Shown: positions 61,801 through 64,000 of the stretch, piece by piece
Layout: each line of letters begins with the position of its first letter
Numbering within the stretch: the first letter of the stretch is position 1
Origin: Gari tellinella
Taxonomy: Eukaryota > Mollusca > Bivalvia > Cardiida > Psammobiidae
NCBI GenBank assembly: GCA_922989275.2
Contig: OV277857.1
Coordinates: 82,143,321 to 82,207,320 of the forward strand
Direction: 5' to 3'
DNA: 64,000 nt
Program-made: the position numbers and the translations under genes
The notes under the pieces: generated by a model
Database searches by the model: none
What the model was told of the DNA's origin: nothing
Seen by the model: the letters and a program-made list of their open reading frames with translations, nothing else

Positions 61801-63989
61801 GGAGATGTGTCTCTATAGACTATGATGTAAGTACCAAGTACTTTCTCATCACTCTCTAAACCTTTCCTTTATTCATTTTATTCAGTGTTTAACCCATTAC
61901 CACATAGCCTATTTATGGCATTGAAGACAGATGACCACTTAAAGCAGATTAAAAGTAAAGCAGAATGCACCTTAAGGTGCATTCTGCTTTACTTTCAACC
62001 TGCTTTTAGCTACTATCTGCTATGTTATAGAAAATATTTATTATGGTGCATATCTATGATTGTATAAATTGGAACTATTTTCTTCAGCTGATGAATAAAT
62101 TAAATGCTCTAAAAGGTGCTTCTATGGGGGAAATGGTTAAAACAGATGGTTGTTTATAGTATAGTAGACTGAGAAAAACATTATTAGGAATAGATAAATG
62201 TGTAAAAAGGGGCGTCTGTATGCAGGAACAATTATAAAGAGATAGTTTAAAATTAGTTCAGACTGGTGTCAACATTTAAATTATACTTTTGTTTCAGTTA
62301 AGAAGACTCAAAGACAATATTATTTTATTTTGAAATATTGTTTTATTTCAGAATTTCGAGGCATGGAATAATCTTGCATCATCCCTTTTGAGAACAGGAG
62401 AAAAGTAAGTAACGTTTCTGGAGTGTTTTCAATTCAAATATGTCATAGACAGTTAATCTTGTATTAACCCATTATCCCATAAATACACCTTTTAGGCCTT
62501 TAATTTATTCCTCCACTAAAGAAATACTACCAATTTATACAGTCATGAATATACACCTTAAAAAATATTTTCTATATCCTAATAGATGATAGCTTAAAGC
62601 AGGCTGAAAGTAAAGCAGAATGTGCCCTAAGGCACATTCTGCTTTACTTTCAACCTGCTTTAAGTAGTCACCTGTATTCAAAACAAGAAACAAGCTATGG
62701 GGTAATGGGTTAAGCGACCACTAACTGAAATAGTGGGAATCTCACTAAAGACAGGTGATTGCTCAATTTAGGATAAAAATAATGCAGAAAGCAATTATAG
62801 GGACTTTTTGCATTGCTTTTATCCAGCATTAACCCTTAGCCCGCCAAATAAATTGTCGTCTGCTATATATATCGTCTGCTTCAAGTTTCAAAATTGCTGA
62901 AAATGTTGTCCGAGTGTCAAACAGCTTGGATCCGGATGAGACGCCGAGTTACTCGGCGTCTCATCCGGATCCAAGCTGTTTGCATATGGAGCTATAGTCG
63001 TGAGTGGCAGGCTAAGGGTTAAGCAACCACATGTATTTAAATCTACCAATAGATGTTCCATTGTGTTGTCCCTGAATACAAGATGGACTGTAGTTCTACA
63101 TAATACTTTACTTCAGCCTGCTTTAACTCTTTACCCCATAGTTGGTTTCTAATTTTGAAGACAGATGCCTACTTAAAGCAGGTTGAAAGTAAAACAGCAT
63201 GTGCCTTAAGGCACATTCTGCTTTACTTTCAGCCTGCTTTAAATATTGAAAATAATATTATGGTACATGCTTATGACTGTATAAATTGAGCTATTTCCTT
63301 CAGTGGAGGAATGAATTAAATGTGCTAAAAAGCGCTTCTATAGGAGAAAAAGGTTAAGCTACCATCTGCTAGGATATAGAAAATATTTATAATGATGCAT
63401 AATGATATTCATGCCATGAAAAAGTGAATCTACTGTCTTCAGTCAAGGAATACATTAAAGACATCTATGGGATAATGGGCTATACATCGTCAACATGTTG
63501 GAAGTAATAAAAATACAGTGCTCCCTCTCTACAACAACACCCAATGGGAGACAAAGAGTGTGTGTGTTGTTTGGAGCGAGTTGTTGTAAGGAGGGAAATT
63601 GACTTACATTTGCAAACAGCTTCAATTCAGATTAGACCCCATGTAACACCGCGTCTGATCTGGATTCAAGCTGTTTATCACTTGTCACTACGTTTTTGTC
63701 TGTCAAAATTACCTTTATAATTATTACTTTGAGAAAAACAGCAGACAACAATTTTAAGCAGAGGTTATTGCAGCAGTGAAAGGGTTAGAAATAATTGTCT
63801 TGTTTGGGAACCAGCGGTAAGCCTTGTTGAAAGGAGGGAGTTATTGTTCAGAAGGCCTTTGTGGGGAGGGAGCAGTGAAGCAGGAGTTAATTGTATTTGT
63901 GTGTTTGCAGGAAGATGGGTTTCATGGCATTAAATGATGCCTTGAAGTGTAACTACCACAATTGGAGGATTTGGGACAACTACCTGGTG
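43715..63989 (+). CDS. TTC27: TTC27, seventeen internal exons (gene overview)
   Basis: Exons 43715-43895, 44782-44911, 47567-47707, 49546-49648, 50744-50783, 51243-51367, 52075-52202, 53137-53246, 54145-54214, 55027-55140, 55819-55914, 57374-57496, 60077-60250, 60981-61034, 61728-61826, 62352-62404, 63911-63989. All sixteen introns are GT-AG and every junction keeps frame, giving 606 codons. The order of motifs follows human TTC27 (843 residues, from memory): QLFLQNNW, WWTMRC, YREAK, GKRTRYQD, RRIDRAMRQ, FERLEMWEE, KAWELSNHRSARAQR, then TPR units. TTC27 is a conserved eukaryotic tetratricopeptide-repeat protein; fungal Emw1 is its relative, and a role in U5 snRNP assembly has been proposed (memory, not from sequence). 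The start codon exon is not found upstream; the 3' part (about 200 residues) lies beyond the window. Confidence 0.95.
43911..44082. mobile_element. Family S element, 15 bases after a donor
   Basis: CAGGGCTTCCATAAGTTG to ATATCCGAGAAATGGCAGCCCTG end; contains half an A core. It starts 15 bases after TTC27 exon a. Confidence 0.65.
44182..44399 (+). mobile_element. Family A MITE, core-deleted
   Basis: L arm, GCAGGCTGAAAATACTTTAA, S arm. TTAATCCATTATCCCATA to GGAGTAATGGGTTTAA; right TTAA shared with the next. Confidence 0.75.
44396..44644 (+). mobile_element. Family A MITE, decayed ends
   Basis: L-core-S; the core is GCAGAATGCACCTCAGGTTC. A short end-less core follows (44650-44705). Confidence 0.65.
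44782..44911 (+). CDS. TTC27: TTC27 exon b
   Basis: Acceptor TCTACATTGCAG, donor GATCAG/GTAATA. Encodes EVEVLLVAVSCLQLFLQNNW then LGPSPSDVTPKHVLPEY, equivalent to the SLQLFVQSNWTGP region of human TTC27. Ends on a codon boundary. Confidence 0.93.
45402..45610 (-). mobile_element. E' MITE inside pearl-like element
   Basis: Core TTTGCAAACAGTTTGGATCC and TCTGGCTCCAAACTATTT; right GCATGATAAGAGTTAA. Confidence 0.6.
45917..46168 (+). mobile_element. A MITE inside pearl-like element
   Basis: L-core-S. The core centre GTGCATTAAGACGC has an unoccupied TTAA (46082-46085). In the sister copy this TTAA is occupied by a D element. Confidence 0.75.
46899..47207. other. A remnants, otherwise unassigned
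   Basis: 47104-47166 is an S-arm end of an A element (AAGTGGTCACCCATCTTCAA). Confidence 0.45.
47208..47463 (-). mobile_element. Family A MITE, diverged
   Basis: S-core-L with CTAACCCTTTACGGG at the left and GTAATTTGTTAA at the right. Confidence 0.65.
47567..47707 (+). CDS. TTC27: TTC27 exon c
   Basis: Acceptor GTCTATTCCAG, donor TTACAG/GTGAGA; 47 codons, phase 0 at both ends. Encodes IKLLRASVEAGLTVDGEPVY and FLLIAQVVLVECRDKLTHLQ, aligning with LSLLTLDGESIY and LLLARIILVNVRHKL of the human protein. Confidence 0.95.
48014..48199 (-). mobile_element. Family A MITE, left end missing
   Basis: From a shortened core GTGCATTTAAGGCAC through the L arm to GGAGAAAAGAGTTAA. Confidence 0.6.
48425..48455 (+). 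mobile_element. Family I left end only
   Basis: TACAGTAAAACCCCTCTATT with GGCCACAATC; the rest is replaced by the repeat array that follows. Confidence 0.5.
48470..49545 (+). repeat. Tandem array of a 71-bp unit copying exon d's acceptor
   Basis: Thirteen copies of CTCTGTACTAGACTGTAGAC then TGGTGGACTATG precede the genuine exon. Nearer copies repeat every 71 bp (checked at 49041, 49112, 49183); copies near 48590 and 48710 are 120 bp apart with an extra CAGAGTGCCCAGTCTGTAAG segment. Each copy holds the acceptor TACTAG and the first about 22 bases of exon d. Splicing to a copy would read TVDWWTM and soon reach a stop. Confidence 0.9.
49546..49648 (+). CDS. TTC27: TTC27 exon d
   Basis: Acceptor CTCTGTACTAG, chosen because phase 0 and TVEWWTMRCISLQQQIL align without gaps with SLPWWTLRCVNIHQHLL in human. 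Donor AAAG/GTTTGT. Unlike the thirteen upstream copies (GTAGACTGG) the exon reads GTAGAATGG. Confidence 0.92.
49668..49835. mobile_element. Family I MITE, 19 bases after a donor
   Basis: CAGTAAAATGTCTGTTACG to TCGCGATAAAGAGGT; half of the core is lost (GCAAGCAAGGAGCTTTC). Confidence 0.6.
49895..50045. mobile_element. Family L remnant
   Basis: ACTTCAGATAAGGTGAAT, and the palindrome GTGACTACTTATTAGAAACG then ATTCTAGTGAGTAGTCA. Confidence 0.45.
50263..50470. mobile_element. Family G remnant
   Basis: Core GACCTAGATTAGAGGGTTCC then GGAGCCGCCAGATCAGGG; arms with CCAGATATTCCATCC. Confidence 0.5.
50503..50699. mobile_element. Family K element, copy 2
   Basis: TTACAGTCATAATTGATAG to AAGAGTTTTGGCTGTA. 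Core CAAAGTTAAAACGTGGC, TAA, GCCACGTTTTAACTTTG is perfect. Ends 44 bases before exon e. Confidence 0.7.
50744..50783 (+). CDS. TTC27: TTC27 exon e (40 bases)
   Basis: Acceptor TTTTTTTTCCAG, donor TACAG/GTTTGC. Encodes ETMEPLMTDEKY between split codons. A micro-sized exon confirmed by phase on both sides. Confidence 0.88.
51243..51367 (+). CDS. TTC27: TTC27 exon f
   Basis: Acceptor TGTTGTGTACAG, donor CTCAG/GTTAGT. Encodes DLQIQFHLEAGYLYLMYYGY and REAKVHYNTAKKISALDVQL; human has [22 protein letters not shown]. This is the region with the first helical repeat. Confidence 0.95.
51470..51560. repeat. A element S-arm fragment
   Basis: ATCTGCTTTACTTTCAACCT to TTGGGTAATGGGTTA; right half of an A copy. 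Confidence 0.55.
51796..52053 (-). mobile_element. Family A MITE, 21 bases before an acceptor
   Basis: S-core-L; TTAACCCTTTACTCCATGGC to GGAGTAAAGAGTTA. Core GTGCCTTAAGGCAC. The exon g branch point probably lies within or at its edge. Confidence 0.75.
52075..52202 (+). CDS. TTC27: TTC27 exon g
   Basis: Acceptor CATGTTTGCAG, donor CCAAAG/GTAGGT. Encodes LMGKRTRYQDTNKAQLVLQV, then AREGENPVVPTLETTPT; GKRTR-F/Y-Q is a hallmark of TTC27. Confidence 0.96.
52266..52458. mobile_element. Family K element, copy 3
   Basis: CAGTCGAAATTCGATATC to GATATCGAAGTTCGACT; core CAAAGTTAAAACACAGC and CCATGTTTTAACTTTG. Confidence 0.65.
52460..52691 (-). mobile_element. Diverged A-type MITE
   Basis: Core GCAGAATGCTCCTGAAGGAG and inverse; the L arm variant CTGGAAATGCCTTTTGTGTT also occurs near 780. 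Right GGAGTAATGGATTA. Confidence 0.6.
52829..53090 (-). mobile_element. Family A MITE, decayed core
   Basis: S-core-L; part of the core (AAAGCAGGTTTTAAGT) is duplicated in tandem. Confidence 0.65.
53137..53246 (+). CDS. TTC27: TTC27 exon h
   Basis: Acceptor TTGTATTGCAG, donor CTCAT/GTGAGT. Encodes DLNLDDDTVLDKINFEDGDA and LSATEQALILGL; human NLELNDDTILNDIKL and CAEEIAIILGI. Confidence 0.95.
53390..53610. repeat. Family Q repeat, inverted
   Basis: GAGCTCAGTACAAGTTGGGT and CAAGGTCATTTAGAGGTCA, two units about 120 bp apart. Confidence 0.5.
53882..54120 (+). mobile_element. Family G TTAA MITE, 24 bases before an acceptor
   Basis: TTAACTCTGTGAACCCTAG to GGGAGTAAAGGATTAA; core GACCCTGATCAGAGG and CCCTCTGGTCAGGGTC. 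Confidence 0.7.
54145..54214 (+). CDS. TTC27: TTC27 exon i
   Basis: Acceptor GATATATTTGCAG, donor ATCAGT/GTAAGT. Encodes EDHRRSKAAEDSLVEEEVQA then YIS, aligning with the human segment ending LTEVELLAFTSCLLS. Confidence 0.9.
54239..54394. mobile_element. Family M foldback, copy 2
   Basis: CCAGGCTCCGAGGTTATAAAG to CTTTATAACCTTGGAGCCTGG ends, and a perfect centre GAGCCTAGGCTC. It starts 24 bases after exon i. Confidence 0.75.
54566..54735. repeat. Decayed E element
   Basis: CACACTAGTGATGAAACCAT, GTGTCTCATCGGGATCCAAA, GAACAGTAGCAGAC. Confidence 0.4.
55027..55140 (+). CDS. TTC27: TTC27 exon j
   Basis: Acceptor TTTGTTTTACAG, donor ATAGAG/GTAACA. Encodes YVLNQVRSWCVSVSALLLRS then KVEKTSVRRIDRAMRQIE; human SALILRTKLEKGSTRRVERAMRQ. 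Confidence 0.96.
55154..55330. mobile_element. Family I MITE, 13 bases after a donor
   Basis: CAGTAAAATATCTCTATTAC, core CAGTGAAACAGGAACTCC; the right end is cut by a pearl-like element (CAATTAGCTACC). Confidence 0.65.
55331..55765. mobile_element. Pearl-like element (B), truncated
   Basis: Hairpin end AGCTCACCTTGCACATAGTG with AAGGTCAGCT, then the core motifs in inverse orientation to 25866-27254. The far end is missing and replaced by the exon k flank. Confidence 0.65.
55819..55914 (+). CDS. TTC27: TTC27 exon k
   Basis: Acceptor GTTATGTTTCAG, donor ATACAG/GTAAAA. Encodes ELYNQTRRELPPAGQRAALF and YAVNICPAWDIQ; human RLKIFYCCQVPPHWAIQ. Confidence 0.94.
55931..56188 (+). mobile_element. Family A MITE, 16 bases after a donor
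   Basis: L-core-S, TTAACCCATTACCTCATA to TAATGGGTTAA; core GCGCCCTAAGGCGC. Confidence 0.8.
56240..56590. repeat. Family Q repeat, inverted
   Basis: GAGCTCAGTACAACTTAGGT and GAGCTCAGTACCAGTTGGGT about 155 bp apart. Confidence 0.5.
56910..57230. mobile_element. Foldback core split by an A element
   Basis: Left GCTTAAAGCAGGCTAAAAGT and inverse to TTAGCTTGCTTTAA; right resumes GCAGATATCCTTCAG. The break is again at a GCTTTAAGC. Confidence 0.6.
56978..57220 (+). mobile_element. Family A MITE, complete
   Basis: L-core-S. TTAACCCATTACCCCATAAA to GGGGTAATGGGTTAA; core GTGCCATAAGGCAC. Confidence 0.85.
57374..57496 (+). CDS. TTC27: TTC27 exon l
   Basis: Acceptor AAAACTTTTAG, donor GAAAAG/GTAGGC. 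Encodes KQLAEMLMSLGAIGSALQVF then ERLEMWEEAISCYQRMGKVE; human RQLASLLFELGCTSSALQIF, EKLEMWEDVVICYE. First clear TPR-like hairpin. Confidence 0.97.
57805..58056 (-). mobile_element. Family A MITE, complete
   Basis: S-core-L. TTAACCCTTTACCCAATAGC to GGGGAAAGGGTTAA; core GCGCCTTAAGGCGC. Confidence 0.8.
58241..58321. mobile_element. Minimal A element, two short arms only
   Basis: 81 bp: TTAACCCATTACTCCATAGC with CTGTTTCTAG, then CTTCAAAACTAGAAACAG and CAAAGGTTAA. Both arms are S type and the core is absent. Confidence 0.7.
58787..58975 (-). mobile_element. E' MITE inside copy Y
   Basis: TTTGCAAACATTTTGGATCC with TCTGGATCCAACCTATTTGC; right GTCTGGTAAGGGTAA. Confidence 0.6.
59220..59573 (+). mobile_element. 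A remnant in copy Y, split by D
   Basis: Left CAATAATTCCACTTTAAAC to GTGTGCATTAA; right GACACATATTGCTTTACTTT to GGGGTAATGGGTAAAA. Counterpart of 45917-46168 with much of the L arm deleted. Confidence 0.7.
59279..59492 (+). mobile_element. Family D MITE, copy 2, at the A centre
   Basis: TTAACCCTTAGCCCGCC to GGCAGGCTAAGGGTTAA. The same site in the sister repeat reads GTGTGCATTAAGACGC without the insert, so TTAA is duplicated on insertion. Confidence 0.9.
60077..60250 (+). CDS. TTC27: TTC27 exon m
   Basis: Acceptor GTTACATTTCAG, donor GAAAAT/GTGAGC; 58 codons. Encodes AETVIREQLEVKETPNLWCF, LGDVTGSLEHFEKAWELSNH, RSARAQRCMGYLHFRKEN; human ETPSLYCLLGDV, YDKAWELSRYRSARAQR. Begins the TPR array. 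Confidence 0.98.
60374..60626 (+). mobile_element. Family A MITE, complete
   Basis: L-core-S; TTAACCCATTACCCCATAAA to GGGGTAATGGCTTAA; core GTGCCTTAAGGCAC. Confidence 0.8.
60981..61034 (+). CDS. TTC27: TTC27 exon n
   Basis: Acceptor TTTCTTCTCTACAG, donor CTACAG/GTATGT. Encodes YEKCLECFKKSLHVNSLQ, aligning with FQECVECFERSVKINPMQ; TPR helix B. Confidence 0.95.
61186..61296. mobile_element. Family I MITE, left half
   Basis: GTAAAACCTCTATTAAGAGC and half core GTAAAACAGAAAGCTCC; right half missing. Confidence 0.5.
61482..61727 (+). repeat. Tandem partial copies of exon o's acceptor region
   Basis: Three diverged copies (about 61482-61544, 61545-61625, 61626-61693) of a segment that recurs at the real junction: TATATTTTATATGTGACTGT, GAATTTGTAG, then exon-like TTCCTGTATGGTTCA. 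The second copy keeps the AG (61578-61579) and about 35 bases of exon-like sequence; the third has TATG in place of TAGG. Confidence 0.85.
61728..61826 (+). CDS. TTC27: TTC27 exon o
   Basis: Acceptor GTGTATTTGTAG, donor TATGAT/GTAAGT; 33 codons. Encodes VPVWFTYGCAAMAAKDLPLA and IKAFRRCVSIDYD; human [33 protein letters not shown]. A full TPR unit (W, G, A, A, F pattern). Confidence 0.97.
61889..62140 (-). mobile_element. Family A MITE, complete
   Basis: S-core-L; TTAACCCATTACCACATAGC to GGGGGAAATGGTTAA; core GCACCTTAAGGTGC, perfect. Confidence 0.8.
62352..62404 (+). CDS. TTC27: TTC27 exon p
   Basis: Acceptor GTTTTATTTCAG, donor GAAAA/GTAAGT. Encodes NFEAWNNLASSLLRTGE; human NAEAWNNLSTSYIRLKQ. 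Confidence 0.97.
62464..62713 (+). mobile_element. Family A MITE, complete
   Basis: L-core-S; TTAACCCATTATCCCATAAA to GGGGTAATGGGTTAA; core GTGCCCTAAGGCAC. Confidence 0.8.
62829..63022 (+). mobile_element. Family D MITE, copy 3
   Basis: TTAACCCTTAGCCCGCC to GGCAGGCTAAGGGTTAA; core CAAACAGCTTGGATCCGGAT with perfect inverse around GACGCCGAGTTACTCGGCGTC-type centre. Inserted at the TTAA of a decayed I-type core (62745-62832). Confidence 0.85.
63097..63482 (-). mobile_element. Family A remnant with another A inside
   Basis: Left TACTTTACTTCAGCCTGCTTTAA fragment (from 63097); right GCTACCATCTGCTAGGATAT to GGGATAATGGGC. Split at the CTGCTTTAAGC site. Confidence 0.7.
63123..63357 (-). mobile_element. 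Family A MITE inserted into A
   Basis: S-core-L; TTAACTCTTTACCCCATAG to GGAGAAAAAGGTTAA; core GTGCCTTAAGGCAC. Confidence 0.8.
63524..63876. mobile_element. Family H element, copy 2
   Basis: TACAGTGCTCCCTCTCTAC to GGGGAGGGAGCAGTG; core CAAACAGCTTCAATTCAGAT and GATCTGGATTCAAGCTGTTT. Ends about 34 bases before TTC27 exon q. Confidence 0.7.
63911..63989 (+). CDS. TTC27: TTC27 exon q (last in window)
   Basis: Acceptor TGTGTTTGCAG, donor CTGGTG/GTAAGT. Encodes KMGFMALNDALKCNYHNWRI then WDNYLVV; human [21 protein letters not shown]. Ends on a codon boundary; about 200 more residues are expected downstream. Confidence 0.97.
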
Positions 63990-64000
63990 GTAAGTGAAAT

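Noticed and set aside
1..64000. CRISPR arrays, bacterial operons or prophage
   Set aside because: Split exons with GT-AG borders, SINEs, LINEs and MITEs show a eukaryotic nuclear genome; tandem repeats present are minisatellites without spacers.

Overview
This is nuclear DNA from a eukaryote with intron-rich genes and a very high load of short palindromic transposons. Pearl-like elements with a GAC/ACGG-rich microsatellite next to their hairpin ends, tRNA-derived SINEs and the general texture point to a bivalve mollusc; the species cannot be named from the sequence alone. No prokaryotic gene, operon or CRISPR array is present. Most open frames are by-products of repeats.

Three pieces of host gene content are supported. 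(1) A complete three-exon METTL24-like methyltransferase gene on the minus strand (exons 18987-18626, 14925-14579, 12739-12474; 324 residues; splice phases agree). (2) Seventeen consecutive internal exons of TTC27 on the plus strand (43715-63989, 606 codons, every junction in phase); its first exon is not found and its 3' end lies beyond the window. (3) One probable internal exon of an unrecognised minus-strand gene at 3171-3009. A possible first exon at 36115-36022 (minus) is weaker.

Region by region: 1-12 kb holds foldback elements, a pearl-like element, a 27-bp minisatellite and the unrecognised exon. 12-19 kb is the METTL24-like gene with elements in its introns. 19-28 kb is dense in TTAA-flanked MITEs, several inside one another, and two long pearl-like elements. 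27.8-34.5 kb is a nest: LINE fragments in a MITE, a TTAA-flanked foldback carrying a tRNA-like sequence, and a hAT-like element holding a LINE reverse transcriptase and a second hAT-like element, itself holding a pearl-like element. 35-43.7 kb has SINEs, LINE remains, satellite-like tandem repeats and little else. 43.7-64 kb is TTC27, whose introns are filled with the same families to within 8-45 bases of splice sites.

Repeat families as named here: A (TTAACCCATTACCCCATA ends, about 250 bp, a long arm L and a short arm S around a palindromic core), D, E, E' and G (other TTAA-flanked families), I, J, K and H (ends starting CAGT, in TA dinucleotides), L, S and U (ends starting CAG), M (foldback), and B (pearl-like).

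The most striking observations are: (a) three tandem repeat arrays whose unit contains an intron 3' splice site and the first bases of the adjoining exon, giving rows of decoy acceptors directly before real exons; (b) TTAA-flanked MITEs that repeatedly insert into TTAA sites carried by their own family, with an empty/filled site pair visible inside the window; (c) closely similar palindromic core hairpins shared by families with different ends and target sites, with complementary changes in the two arms.
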